DNA of 64,000 nt from Sphingomonas sp. (GCA_013001055.1 JABDNH010000003.1:231665-295664); one strand, 5' to 3'. Counted from the first letter of the stretch, positions 7,204 through 16,488 are shown. Translations and numbers: made by a program. Notes: generated from the sequence alone by a model not told the origin.

Positions 7204-8490
7204 ATGCGACGCTTCTACCAGCGCCTCGCTGGCCCCTTTCCCCGGTTACGCGCTGGGCGTACACCTGCATTCATGCAGCATTCAGCGATTCAAGGTGGTC
7301 GGCGTACGTTCGGGGACCTCGGTTTTGCCGCCAAGACCATCGGCGCGGTGTGGGCGATCTACATCGTCACCGTCGTCGTGCGCGCCATCCTCTCGGGCGA
7401 TTTCGATGCCGTGATCATGAACCGCGCGCCGACGATCATCACCGGCGTTCTTCTGACCTTTGGCATCTATTTTGCGATCCATTCGGTAGCCGAAGGCGCG
7501 GGCGTCAAGCGCCGCACTATCGTGGCCGCCGTGGCCAGCATCTTTGCCGCCATCGGCCAAGGACTTGCATTCATGCTGCTTGCTCCGCTGATGAACGACA
7601 GCAAAGCCGAATATCGCGTCCAGGCACGCGAAGGCGCCGTCATCGTCCAGCGCGGGCAGGAAATCACCATCAACCGCACAGCCGACGAGCCGCTTGTCCT
7701 GACCTTGCCGCGGATCGACGAGCTCGACACGATGGACAAGGCGCGGATCGCCGCCGATGCCGCGGTCATCTGGCTCTTCTTCTTTGCCGCGTGGAGCGCC
7801 GTTTACATCGCCGGCGTTTCGACTGCGCAGGTCGCCGAAGGCCGCCGCCGCCTCGCTGCCGCCGAAGCAGCGGCCCAGGCCGCCCAGGTTCGTGCGCTGC
7901 GCTACCAGGTCAATCCGCACTTCCTCTTCAATACGCTCAACAGCCTGTCGTCGCTGGTCATGACGGGCCGCACCGAACGCGCCGAAAGCATGCTGATGGC
8001 ACTGTCGACTTTCTTCCGCACATCGCTATCGCTCGACCCCGCTGAGAGCGTCAGCCTTGCCGAAGAAATCGATCTGCAACGCCTCTACCTCGATATCGAA
8101 CAAGCGCGCTTCCCCAGCCGGCTCAGCGTCAACATCGACGTGCCCGACCATCTCTCGCAAGTCGAAGTTCCGGCGCTCATCCTTCAGCCCATCGTCGAGA
8201 ACGCCATCAAATATGGCGTCAGCCAGACGCGCGAGAAGGTGACGATCACCATCGCCGCCAAGCCGCTCGGCGATGGACGCATCCAGATCGACGTCCATAA
8301 TACTTTGCCCCAAGACGTGTCGGCCGACCGGCCACGCCCGACCGGTACCGGCACCGGCCTCACCAATGTGTGCCAGCGGCTCGAAACCCATTTCGGCGGC
8401 CGCGCCGATTGCCGCTTTGGTGCCGTGAGCGACGGCTACAAGGTTTCAATCGCGGTTCCAGCCCATTCCAACGAGGAAGATGATGACTGA
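7204..8490 (+). CDS. LytS-type sensor histidine kinase
   Basis: About 428 residues. Four membrane segments are predicted (roughly residues 40-60, 72-95, 105-130 and 190-212), then a coiled linker, the His_kinase motif RYQVNPHFLFNTLNSL with the phospho-accepting His, and a HATPase region with N-box VENAIKYG and a late GTGTGLTNV glycine loop. The start is uncertain: TTG at 7180 lies inside the opposing EcfG promoter, ATG at 7204 and 7273 are alternatives, and none has a clear ribosome site. It overlaps the LytTR regulator gene, its obvious partner. Confidence 0.9.
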   Translation: MRRFYQRLAGPFPRLRAGRTPAFMQHSAIQGGRRTFGDLGFAAKTIGAVWAIYIVTVVVRAILSGDFDAVIMNRAPTIITGVLLTFGIYFAIHSVAEGAGVKRRTIVAAVASIFAAIGQGLAFMLLAPLMNDSKAEYRVQAREGAVIVQRGQEITINRTADEPLVLTLPRIDELDTMDKARIAADAAVIWLFFFAAWSAVYIAGVSTAQVAEGRRRLAAAEAAAQAAQVRALRYQVNPHFLFNTLNSLSSLVMTGRTERAESMLMALSTFFRTSLSLDPAESVSLAEEIDLQRLYLDIEQARFPSRLSVNIDVPDHLSQVEVPALILQPIVENAIKYGVSQTREKVTITIAAKPLGDGRIQIDVHNTLPQDVSADRPRPTGTGTGLTNVCQRLETHFGGRADCRFGAVSDGYKVSIAVPAHSNEEDDD

Positions 8491-9235
8491 CAAATTGACG
8501 GTGCTCGTCGCCGATGACGAGCCGCTGGCAGCCGAGCGCCTGCAGATACTGATCGAGCGCATGGACGGGCTCGAACTCGTCGGTATCGCCGAAGATGGCG
8601 ATGAAGCCGTTGCCAAGGCAAACGAGCTCAAGCCCGACATCCTCCTGCTCGACATCGCAATGCCCGGCCTCGACGGGATCGAAGTCGCTCGTGCGCTTGG
8701 CAAGCAGCAGGAGCCGCCCGCGGTAATCTTCGTCACCGCCTTCGACCAGTTCGCTGTCGCCGCCTTCGAGGTTGCGGCGGTCGATTATGTCATGAAGCCG
8801 GTCGATCAGGATCGGCTCGTCACCGCGATCGATCGCGCCAGGGCGGCGATCGAAACGCGTGAAGAAGACGCCGCTGCGCCTGCCACCGGCGAAGAGAAAA
8901 GTCCGTGGCTCGAGGAATTCTGGGCGAGCGACCTGTCGGGTCTCGTGCGCATCGCCGCGCGCGACATCGAACGCGTGACGGCAGAACGCGACTATATGCG
9001 CCTCCATGTCGGCCAACGAAGCTGGCTGATCCACCATTCGATGACGGCGTTGGAAGAGGGGCTCGACCCGTCGGTCTTCGTGCGTCTCCATCGCTCCGCA
9101 ATGGTTCGCCGTGACTTCATTGCCGGTTTTTCGCGCAACGCGTCAGGCCGGTGGGTCGCCCGCCTGGCAGACGGCACCGAACAACCCGTCGGCCGTCTCT
9201 ACAGCGAAAAAGTCCGTGAGATTGCCGCCCGCTGA
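8480..9235 (+). CDS. LytTR-family response regulator
   Basis: 251 residues. A receiver domain has the acidic pair Asp12-Asp13, phospho-acceptor Asp58 in LLLDIAMPGLDG and the conserved Lys of VMKPVD near residue 114. A C-terminal LytTR DNA-binding domain follows (RIAARDIERVTAERDYMRLHVG and FVRLHRSAMVRRDFI). It overlaps the kinase gene by 11 bases with GAGGAAG in front of ATGATG. Together they form an AlgR/LytSR-like two-component pair whose target genes are not evident here. Confidence 0.92.
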   Translation: MMTDKLTVLVADDEPLAAERLQILIERMDGLELVGIAEDGDEAVAKANELKPDILLLDIAMPGLDGIEVARALGKQQEPPAVIFVTAFDQFAVAAFEVAAVDYVMKPVDQDRLVTAIDRARAAIETREEDAAAPATGEEKSPWLEEFWASDLSGLVRIAARDIERVTAERDYMRLHVGQRSWLIHHSMTALEEGLDPSVFVRLHRSAMVRRDFIAGFSRNASGRWVARLADGTEQPVGRLYSEKVREIAAR

Positions 9236-9303
9236 AGCGGGCTTCGCAGAATGACAATGGGTGCCGCCCCCAAAGGAGGCGACGCCCTATACTCGGTAAT
9301 CAC

Positions 9304-10050
9304 TTATTCGGGTTTGACGAAGATATGCACGAAGCGGCTTGTTTTGCCCGCAATCGCCTCATCGAACACGTTCCGCGACAAATCGTCGTCGTTGTTCACG
9401 AGGGCATCGTTAGTGCCTTTCAGATAGAGGCCGGCGTCCCCGAACAATTCGATGATCGCCGCCGGATCGATCCGGTGCAACGCATTGACCTGCGCCCGCG
9501 GATCGTCCGTCGGCGCGCCGCGATGATCGATCAGCAGTAGCTTGCCACCAGGCGCCAGCGCATCGGCAACCTCCTGTGCATGCGCGGCAGGATCCATCTC
9601 GGGAATGTCGAACCGCTCGCTGACGAACCAGAAGTCGTGCGCATTGAGATTGAGGATGATGAAATCGTAGGCGTCGTCCTCGAAGCTCATATCCTCGAAA
9701 CGCCCCGACGCGACATCGCCGTGGGGATGAGCCTCCACGAAGGCCCCGGTCGCGGCCTGCGCCGGTTCGCCGAAGAATTGCGTTGGCTGCCAGATCGTGT
9801 AGCGACCCTCGCTGCCGATCGCGGGGGCGACAATCTCGGCCCAATAAAGATTGGCACCGAAGATATCGAGCACGCGGTCACCCTGCTCGACCCCCGCCCA
9901 TTGCAACAACTCGACCGGTTTGCGGCTGGCATCGAGCGCGACGTTACGTTCGCTCCGCGTCTCCGCAGCAGCGCTCTTGGCGACGTCGGCGGGCGCCGCC
10001 ATGGCCGCGGATGCCATCATCAAGGCGACCACCGAAATAAGCGGTTTCAT
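9304..10050 (-). CDS. Exported class I methyltransferase-like protein
   Basis: 248 residues with a clear signal peptide (MKPLISVVALMMASAAMAA, cleavage near Ala19). The rest follows the Rossmann-type methyltransferase fold: strand-1 motif VLDIFGANLYWAE, an acidic FEDMSF segment, and ALAPGGKLLLIDHRG. The glycine-rich SAM loop is degenerate and export puts the protein where SAM is not expected, so it may bind something else or be non-catalytic. Monocistronic; the start is preceded by a GGGGAGAATG ribosome site. Confidence 0.75.
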   Translation of the reverse strand: MKPLISVVALMMASAAMAAPADVAKSAAAETRSERNVALDASRKPVELLQWAGVEQGDRVLDIFGANLYWAEIVAPAIGSEGRYTIWQPTQFFGEPAQAATGAFVEAHPHGDVASGRFEDMSFEDDAYDFIILNLNAHDFWFVSERFDIPEMDPAAHAQEVADALAPGGKLLLIDHRGAPTDDPRAQVNALHRIDPAAIIELFGDAGLYLKGTNDALVNNDDDLSRNVFDEAIAGKTSRFVHIFVKPE

Positions 10051-10146
10051 ATCATTCTCCCCTTTTGTTGCAGTCCCGGCTTAGACCTTGCGGAACAATT
10101 TGCGCAGGGCACCATCGCTCAATCGGCGAAGCGCCCTGGTCGTTCG

Positions 10147-10437
10147 TCAATTGGCGAACTTGCGCATCTGTTCCAGGACCCATGACGAGTCGACATCCTT
10201 GCCCACCATGTTCCAGCCGATGAAGGCCAAAATGATGAGCCAAAAGGGAAAGCCGCAGCCCGACTGGTTGTTCTTCCTATCGCTGCGCTGCCCCCAATTC
10301 GCTGGCCAACTTGCCTTACGATCCGAGGTGCGCGCCTTAGGCGACGTGATGCGCTGCCACTTGGGCAGATCCGGTACATTGACGCCGCGGCGTTTTAGTC
10401 CCGGGATATGCGGAATATGAGTGGGGCGTCGTTGCAC
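10147..10437 (-). CDS. Hypothetical single-span membrane protein
   Basis: About 96 residues if started at GTG 10437 (another GTG lies at 10446). The N-terminal part is basic (PGLKRRGVNVPDLPKW...), followed by a hydrophobic segment FPFWLIILAFIGWNMVG near residue 70 and a short polar tail. The same frame stays open upstream to 10869, but that part runs through an intrinsic terminator and a structured region with poor protein character, so I treat it as non-coding. No recognised family. Confidence 0.5.
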   Translation of the reverse strand: MQRRPTHIPHIPGLKRRGVNVPDLPKWQRITSPKARTSDRKASWPANWGQRSDRKNNQSGCGFPFWLIILAFIGWNMVGKDVDSSWVLEQMRKFAN

Positions 10438-10517
10438 GAGAGCCACCCTGCGCCAGCACCGCGTCCCGCACAAGCAATCAGTTAGCTGCCGCAAGCGCAA
10501 ACGCGACGCCCAAACGG

Positions 10518-10547
10518 AAAAGGGGACCAGCATTGCTGCTGGTCCCC
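10518..10547 (-). terminator. Intrinsic terminator of the structured RNA
   Basis: A perfect 11-base-pair stem, GGGGACCAGCA with TGCTGGTCCCC, closes a four-base loop (10522-10547) and is followed on the minus strand by TTTT. Confidence 0.85.
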
Positions 10548-11002
10548 TCTGCGCCGAGCATGGTTTGCCGGTCTTTGCTTCCGTTCGTCCCGAAGGACAA
10601 CTTTCCACAATCCTTGCGCACCCACTCAGGCGTCGCTTCCGTGCCGATTGGCCTCCGTGAGGAGCCAATGCTTTCCTTCCGGCTAGCGCAGGTTCCCCTT
10701 GCGGTTCCCCTCGCTTTTCCTTCCGGTCCGCATCGGCCTGGTCATGCAAGCATGCCCACAGCCACTCGGACTTCCGCGGCCCTTCTTGGGCTAGCTCCTT
10801 CGCGCCGCTTGACCATTGCCGAAGCTCCGGTCTGCGCTGCGACAGGAAGACTAGCTCTTCCGGCGCCATCCAACCGACTGGTCTACGTCAGTTCCACGGG
10901 GCCTCCCGGAGGAGGCTTACAGACCTGACAAGCGCCTGTCGGCGGAGATCGGTACTTGGTGATCCCTTCCCCCGAGGGGGCCGGGCACTTCGTCCCGATC
11001 AC
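10518..11002 (-). ncRNA. Candidate large structured non-coding RNA (~485 nt)
   Basis: Read on the minus strand, a promoter-like pair is followed by a dense series of hairpins and a textbook terminator. Visible helices include GATCGG/CCGATC at the 5' end, GCCCCC/GGGGG, GGTCT/AGACC enclosing GCCTCC/GGGAGGC, GGAAGA/TCTTCC, a TTCG-capped GTCC/GGAC, and ATTGGCTCC/GGAGGCCAAT. Purine-rich loops lie on this strand. It lacks the conserved cores of RNase P RNA, the tag frame and tRNA-like end of tmRNA, and the SRP RNA loop, so I cannot assign a family. An overlapping open frame has poor coding character. Confidence 0.6.
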
Positions 11003-11009
11003 GAGTATT

Positions 11010-11038
11010 GTTATGCACGACCCCATGACCCGTTCCAA
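11010..11038 (-). promoter_or_regulatory. Sigma-70-type promoter of the structured RNA
   Basis: On the minus strand TTGGAA (11033-11038) and CATAAC (11010-11015) are 17 bases apart. The expected start near 11002 coincides with the first base of the outermost helix. The elements are imperfect, so this is a prediction. Confidence 0.45.
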
Positions 11039-11243
11039 CGCCCGAAACGGTGTTTCAGCCTGTGGATAACGTGGATATCGTGTGTAAGTCGGGGAATTTT
11101 GGGGAACATCCCCATTTCAGCCGCGCCTCTAACCTCCGAAAAGTCGATTCGCAAGCCTGATTCGCCGCGAATCGATGTAAGATTTCACATCGAACCGGCT
11201 CTGCCCTCAATTTCGATGGCAGCCCTTTACGCGTGTTGCCTCT
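11039..11243. other. Intergenic region before the helicase gene
   Basis: About 200 bases without a supported gene. It holds a GGGGAACATCCCC inverted repeat at about 11111-11123 and AT-rich stretches that could carry the helicase promoter, but I find no clear LexA or sigma-factor site. Confidence 0.4.
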
Positions 11244-13607
11244 ATGTTCCCTCGACCCTATCTGTCTGTGGTGACCGAATCCCTGCCACAACCGACCGAG
11301 GTCCCTGACGACGCGCCCTGGCTCGCCGACCTCAACGCGCCGCAGCGCGATGCCGTGCTGACGACCGAGGGGCCCGTCCTCATGCTCGCGGGGGCGGGTA
11401 CGGGTAAGACGCGCGCGCTGACCAGCCGTCTCGCCCACATCATCGCGACGCGGCGTGCCTGGCCGAGCCAGATCCTGGCGGTGACCTTTACCAACAAGGC
11501 TGCGCGCGAGATGCGCGAGCGCATCAGCGACATCACCGGCGGCGCGGTCGAGGGTATGCCCTATCTCGGCACCTTTCACTCGGTGTGCGCACGCATGCTG
11601 CGCAGTCATGCCGAACTCGTCGGGCTGCAAAGCAATTTCACCATTATCGATACGGACGACCAGCTTCGCCTGCTCAAGCAGTTGATCCAAGCCTCCAACA
11701 TCGACGACAAGAGATGGCCCGCCCGGCAGCTCGCCGGCCTAATCGATGAATGGAAGAACAAAGGCGTCACGCCGGACAAGGTCAGCGCTGCCGATGCGGA
11801 AGCCTATGCCAACGGCAAGGGCGCCGACCTATATAAGCAATATCAGCAGCGCCTGCGCGATGTGAACGCCGCCGACTTTGGCGACCTGCTGCTCCACATG
11901 CTGCAAATCTTCAAGCAGCATGCCGACGTGCTCGAAAGCTATCGCAAGCGCTTTAGGTACATCCTCGTCGATGAATATCAGGATACCAATGGCAGCCAGT
12001 ATGAATGGCTCCGCCTCCTTGCCGCTCCGCGCAACAATATCTGCTGCGTCGGCGATGACGACCAGTCGATCTATTCGTGGCGCGGCGCGGAGGTCGCCAA
12101 CATCCTGCGTTTCGAGAAAGACTTTCCCGACGCCAAAATCATCCGCCTCGAACAGAATTACCGCAGCACCGGCCACATCCTTGCCGCGGCCAGCGGCGTC
12201 ATCGCGCACAACGGCTCGCGCCTCGGCAAGACGCTCTGGACCGAGGCCGACATGGGCGAAAAGGTCAAGGTCGTCGGCGTGTGGGACGGCCCCGAAGAAG
12301 CCCGCCGCGTCGGCGAGGAAATCGAGAACCATGTGTCGAAGGGCGGCAGCCTCAACGATATCGCCATCCTGGTGCGCGCCCAGCACCAGACACGCCTTTT
12401 TGAAGACCGTTTCATTTCGATCGGCATCGATTATCAGATCATCGGGGGCTTTCGCTTCTACGAGCGCGCCGAGATCCGCGACGCCATCGCCTATTTGCGC
12501 CTCATCCACCAGCCGCAAGATGACCTCGCCTTCGATCGCATCGTCAACACACCCAAGCGCGGCCTAGGTGACAAGGCGGTGCAGACAATCCACCGCTTCG
12601 CCCGCGCGGAAAGGCAGCCGCTACTCATGGCCGCCGCAAATATCCTAGACACGGACGAGCTGCGCCCCGCCGCGCGCAACAGCCTCGCCCGCTTCGTTGG
12701 CGACATTGCGCGCTGGCGGCAGATGTATGGCAGCAAGGGTGACGAAGACGGCATCACGCCGTCCGAGCTTATGCAGGTCGTCATGGACGAATGCGGCTAT
12801 ACCGGCATGCTGCAGGCCGACAAAAGCGCCGAAGCCGCTGGCCGCCTCGACAACCTGTCCGAGCTGGCGCGCGCGATGGAAGAATATGACACGCTCGAAA
12901 GCTTTCTCGAACATGTCAGCCTCGTCATGGATAACGATGCCAACAAGAAGGGCGAGCGCGTAACCATCATGACGATCCACGCCGCCAAGGGGCTGGAATT
13001 CCCGCTGGTCTTCCTCGCCGGCTGGGAAGAAGGGCTCTTCCCCTCGCAGCGTGCGCTCGACGAAGGGGGCATCGCGAGTCTCGAGGAAGAACGCCGACTT
13101 GCCTATGTCGCGATCACGCGCGCGCGCGAAAAGGCGATGATTTTCCATGCCGCCAATCGCCAGATCTATGGCCAGTGGACCAGCAGCATTCCCAGCCGCT
13201 TTGTCGATGAACTGCCCGAGGATCACATCGAGACCGAGGAGACGATGACCGGCGGCGCCTCGCTCTGGCAGGCGCAGTTCAGCGCGCATGACGATCCCTT
13301 CGCGCACGTCGCCCGTCCCTCGCGCCGCGGCCCCGGCTTCCAGCGCGCGCTCAGGAGCGATGGGCTGTCGCGCGAGGAAAAGATGATCCGCTCCAAACGC
13401 GCCCAAGGCCCCGTGATCGAAGCCAAGGCGAGCGCTGTCAGCCTTGGTAATAGGGGCCGCGATGACCTCGAACTGGGTCAGCGTGTCTTCCACCAGAAAT
13501 TCGGCTACGGCACGATCACCGTCATCGAAGGAAACAAGCTCGAAGTCGATTTTGAACATTCGGGCAGCAAGCGCGTCCTCGACAGCTTCGTCACCGCCGA
13601 GATCTAA
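11244..13607 (+). CDS. uvrD: UvrD/PcrA-type DNA helicase
   Basis: 787-residue superfamily 1A 3'-5' helicase for nucleotide excision and mismatch repair. Motifs in order: Q-motif LNAPQRDAV, Walker A AGAGTGKT (about residue 52), motif Ia TFTNKAAREM, Walker B VDEYQDTN, motif III DDDQSIYSWRGA, motif IV QNYRS, and VAITRAR near the end. The C-terminal part (ELGQRVFHQKFGYGTI...) is the Tudor-like module of PcrA/UvrD. A GTG at 11271 is an alternative start. Confidence 0.95.
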   Translation: MFPRPYLSVVTESLPQPTEVPDDAPWLADLNAPQRDAVLTTEGPVLMLAGAGTGKTRALTSRLAHIIATRRAWPSQILAVTFTNKAAREMRERISDITGGAVEGMPYLGTFHSVCARMLRSHAELVGLQSNFTIIDTDDQLRLLKQLIQASNIDDKRWPARQLAGLIDEWKNKGVTPDKVSAADAEAYANGKGADLYKQYQQRLRDVNAADFGDLLLHMLQIFKQHADVLESYRKRFRYILVDEYQDTNGSQYEWLRLLAAPRNNICCVGDDDQSIYSWRGAEVANILRFEKDFPDAKIIRLEQNYRSTGHILAAASGVIAHNGSRLGKTLWTEADMGEKVKVVGVWDGPEEARRVGEEIENHVSKGGSLNDIAILVRAQHQTRLFEDRFISIGIDYQIIGGFRFYERAEIRDAIAYLRLIHQPQDDLAFDRIVNTPKRGLGDKAVQTIHRFARAERQPLLMAAANILDTDELRPAARNSLARFVGDIARWRQMYGSKGDEDGITPSELMQVVMDECGYTGMLQADKSAEAAGRLDNLSELARAMEEYDTLESFLEHVSLVMDNDANKKGERVTIMTIHAAKGLEFPLVFLAGWEEGLFPSQRALDEGGIASLEEERRLAYVAITRAREKAMIFHAANRQIYGQWTSSIPSRFVDELPEDHIETEETMTGGASLWQAQFSAHDDPFAHVARPSRRGPGFQRALRSDGLSREEKMIRSKRAQGPVIEAKASAVSLGNRGRDDLELGQRVFHQKFGYGTITVIEGNKLEVDFEHSGSKRVLDSFVTAEI

Positions 13608-13731
13608 GCGCGCCCGGTGCGCCCGCCGCCTTACCCATCACCCACCCGCGTCATCGCGAGGGTTCGCCCCCCCGCTTTCCCGGGCTCGGATTGATCATCA
13701 ATGGCCGCCCCCCTGAGCCGCACTCAGGACG

Positions 13732-14322
13732 CTATACTCGTACCCGCCGGTCTAGCGCCACGAAGAGGAGCGCCAGCAGGAAGAACGCCGCGGATAGACC
13801 CGCAATACTTGCCAGTGCGCCCGGCCAGCCTTGCTCGATCGGATTGAGAAACCAATAGGCATACCAGCCGTCCACCGCGCCGCGCGCCAATGCATACGCA
13901 CAATAGCCGATCGGCCAGGCCATGGCCCAGGCCGCATCGCGTACGCCCAGCGATCCATCGCGCGCGGCGAACCATGTGGCGACAAAAAATAGAGGCTGAG
14001 TCGTGTGTAGCCCGACATCCGCAACTAGCACCCAACCCTGCGGGTCCCATAAGGACGCCAGAAGCACCCAGTAGGCAATGCCGACAAAGGCGATACCCAC
14101 CGCCATGGCAAGACGCACCCGAGCACTGGTCAGCCAGCCTTCCCGCCCCACCGCCATCGCGGTCGCCACCACCGCAACGGCGATGTTCGTCAGGATCGTG
14201 AAGAAACCGACAAAGCGCCAAAGGCCGCCTGCGATCCCCATCTCGGGAACCATCAGCCAGAGCCGCAGCAGCAGGACGGCCCATCCAGCAATGGCGGTAA
14301 CAGCAGCAATCTTGCGAATCAT
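13732..14322 (-). CDS. Pr6Pr-family integral membrane protein
   Basis: 196 residues with six predicted membrane segments spread over the whole length. The pattern RFVGFFTILTNIAV followed by later histidine (VGLHTTQPLFF) and WPIGYCAYALARG with GWYAYWFLNP matches the Pr6Pr family of bacterial membrane proteins of unknown function, distantly related to the eukaryotic FAR-17a/AIG1 hydrolases. It lies 33 bases downstream of a serine hydrolase on the same strand. Confidence 0.75.
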   Translation of the reverse strand: MIRKIAAVTAIAGWAVLLLRLWLMVPEMGIAGGLWRFVGFFTILTNIAVAVVATAMAVGREGWLTSARVRLAMAVGIAFVGIAYWVLLASLWDPQGWVLVADVGLHTTQPLFFVATWFAARDGSLGVRDAAWAMAWPIGYCAYALARGAVDGWYAYWFLNPIEQGWPGALASIAGLSAAFFLLALLFVALDRRVRV

Positions 14323-14355
14323 GATGCCATCCTAGCGCAGGATTAGCGCCAGTCA

Positions 14356-16344
14356 CTACTCCATCGGCGTGTAGATATATTCATGCTGTGCATCGGCCAG
14401 CACCAGTGTGCCATCGTCGCGCATCAGGATCGGCACTCCGCGCAGGAAACTGGGCTCGAACGTCACGAAGCTCGTCGAGCCATCTTCTTCCTTACGCGTC
14501 GCCACTTCGGCTCGGCCGTTGGGAAAGTCGAAGAAGAGCCGGTCGCCCTCGGTCACCACCGACAGCTGGCCCAGCGCATCGTTGGTGTAGGCGGGGGCAA
14601 GCTTCGCGACCATGTCGGCGTTCGCCGGCCTATCGAGCTTTTCCCAGAATTTCGGGAAGGCCTCTTCCATCTGCTCGACAGCGCGTTCGATATCGTTTGC
14701 CGCATCGGGTTCGTCGCCAAAGACCAGCTCGTTAAAACGATCGAAGCTTTCGGCAATGAGCCCCATCCCGCCGCTGCCATTGGTCAGCATCACGATAGCA
14801 ATGCCGCGGTCGGTATAGACCTGGTAATTGCTCTGGTAGCCGAAGGTCGAACCGCCATGGAAGGTGGTGGGAAGTCCTTTCACCTCGCCGGTCATGATAC
14901 CCATGCCGTAATGGCTGTCGGCGCCCATCGCGACCTGCGGCGCGCGGCGATCGAAGACGGCGGCCTCGGGCATTACCCGCTCGCCCGCCGTGTTGACCCC
15001 GCCGCTCATTTCGTTGGCGACATATTTGGCAAAGCTGTCGATATCCGCCCACAGCGCCCCCGCCGGGCGGACGGGATAGATGGCCTCGTTGAAATCGACC
15101 GTGTGTGCAGCCGCATTCATCTCGGCATCGAGACCGTGGGGCGCGGCATAATTACCCGCCGCCGCTTCGGAAACGCGGAAGGTGACATTGTCCATGCCGA
15201 GCGGCGCGAAGACGCGCTCCTGCATGGCGCGGTCATAGGCAGCGCCCACTTCCATGTCGGGGTACAGCACGTGCCCTGCGACATAGCCCGCCGCCGCCGC
15301 GATGGTGTTGTTATACTGGAAGAGCTCGCCAAAATCGGTCGTCGGCTGCGTGGCAGCCAACAGGTCGAAAGTGTTCGACGCGGGCGTCCCCTCCGGCTGG
15401 TTGAGCACCCATTCGAGGTCCTTACGCGGCAGGCCGGTACACGCGCAGATGAGATGCTTGACCAGGACCTTCTCGGTCGTTGCGGCATCACCGAGCTTGA
15501 AATCGGCCATGTAGTTGGTGACCGGCTGGTCGTAGGCGATGAGCCCGTCTTCGACCATCGTGCCGATCAGCAGCGTGGTCATGCCCTTGGTGTTAGAGCC
15601 GACCATGAAGAGCGTGTCGGTATCCACCGGTTCGCCCGTCTCGACGCTTTTGACGCCAAGGCCCGCGCTATGGACGATCTGGCCATTCTTGATGATGGCG
15701 ACCGCCGCGCCGGGGATTTTGAGATCGGCCATCGCGCCTTCGATAAAGCCGGTCCATTCGGCGATCAGCGCGGGCGTCAATTCTGCTGTGGGATTGTCGG
15801 CAAGGCTGACTTCCTCGAAATCGCCCGGCTTGAGGCCCGCATTGAACTGGCCGAATTGCGCGCCGCGGCGTTCCGCCGTCGCCAGCGCGATATCGGCAAA
15901 GATCGCCGTCCATTGACCGTTCTTGAGCAGGGCGACGGCCTGCGCGAAGCGGCGCTCGGCCGGCGGATAGGGATAGTTTGCAACATAGCCTGATTCCCAG
16001 CCTTGATTGCCGGGGATCTCGGTCTCGTTGGCGGCTGTGAGCGAGAAGTCGGGATTGACAATCGCCCAGCCCTTGGCGATCGCGTCGGGTCCGTCTTCAG
16101 CACCCTCGATTTCGACCAGCGTGATGCTGCTGTCGCCTTCGGGCAGCGTGAAGACATAAGTGCCGTTTTCGACTGTCATCGTCCAATCATCGGGGATGAC
16201 GTATTCCGTGCCGCGTGGGGTGGTGGCAGGCGCCTGCGCGTTGGCCTCCTGCACCGTGGAAAGTGCGGCGGCGGGCGCTAAGGCAAGCGGCGCTGCGGCT
16301 GCACTAAGGAATAGCGCAGCGCGCACGGTTGCAGTGATTTTCAT
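14356..16344 (-). CDS. Exported beta-lactamase-fold serine hydrolase
   Basis: 662 residues with a signal peptide (MKITATVRAALFLSAAAAP...). An N-terminal domain of about 180 residues precedes a class C beta-lactamase/penicillin-binding-like domain with Ser-X-X-Lys in GSNTKGM, Tyr-X-Asn in QYNNT, and HGGS near residue 510. A short C-terminal domain follows. Members hydrolyse esters, peptides or D-amino-acid peptides; substrate unknown. The ATG at 16344 is preceded by AGGGGGAAC; the longer frame from 16398 lacks the signal peptide at its start. Confidence 0.85.
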   Translation of the reverse strand: MKITATVRAALFLSAAAAPLALAPAAALSTVQEANAQAPATTPRGTEYVIPDDWTMTVENGTYVFTLPEGDSSITLVEIEGAEDGPDAIAKGWAIVNPDFSLTAANETEIPGNQGWESGYVANYPYPPAERRFAQAVALLKNGQWTAIFADIALATAERRGAQFGQFNAGLKPGDFEEVSLADNPTAELTPALIAEWTGFIEGAMADLKIPGAAVAIIKNGQIVHSAGLGVKSVETGEPVDTDTLFMVGSNTKGMTTLLIGTMVEDGLIAYDQPVTNYMADFKLGDAATTEKVLVKHLICACTGLPRKDLEWVLNQPEGTPASNTFDLLAATQPTTDFGELFQYNNTIAAAAGYVAGHVLYPDMEVGAAYDRAMQERVFAPLGMDNVTFRVSEAAAGNYAAPHGLDAEMNAAAHTVDFNEAIYPVRPAGALWADIDSFAKYVANEMSGGVNTAGERVMPEAAVFDRRAPQVAMGADSHYGMGIMTGEVKGLPTTFHGGSTFGYQSNYQVYTDRGIAIVMLTNGSGGMGLIAESFDRFNELVFGDEPDAANDIERAVEQMEEAFPKFWEKLDRPANADMVAKLAPAYTNDALGQLSVVTEGDRLFFDFPNGRAEVATRKEEDGSTSFVTFEPSFLRGVPILMRDDGTLVLADAQHEYIYTPME

Positions 16345-16488
16345 GATGTTCCCCCTAGAATTGGCTCTTGCGTCGATCCAACAACAGGGAGACGGCAAAG
16401 TCCATCACGGGACGGCAAGCCGCATCGCTATTCGACCAACGGTGACGAGTTCGAGCCCTGGCGGCCCCTGCGCTAAGGCAGTAGAGCG

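Noticed and set aside
9226..9244. GCCCGCTGAAGCGGGC hairpin as terminator of the LytTR gene
   Set aside because: It contains the stop codon and is not followed by a T-run.
10438..10869. Upstream part of the 240-residue minus-strand frame as a protein
   Set aside because: Runs through a perfect intrinsic terminator and hairpin-rich RNA; Arg, Gly, Pro and Cys rich with no motif.
10518..11002. RNase P RNA, tmRNA or SRP RNA as identity of the structured RNA
   Set aside because: No GAGGAAAGTCC or ACAGA core, no T-arm/CCA or tag frame, and no GGAAGGAAGCAG loop could be found.
14383..15993. 536-codon plus-strand frame opposite the serine hydrolase
   Set aside because: Shadow of a gene with a signal peptide and complete active-site motifs on the minus strand; the plus-strand frame contains no domain.
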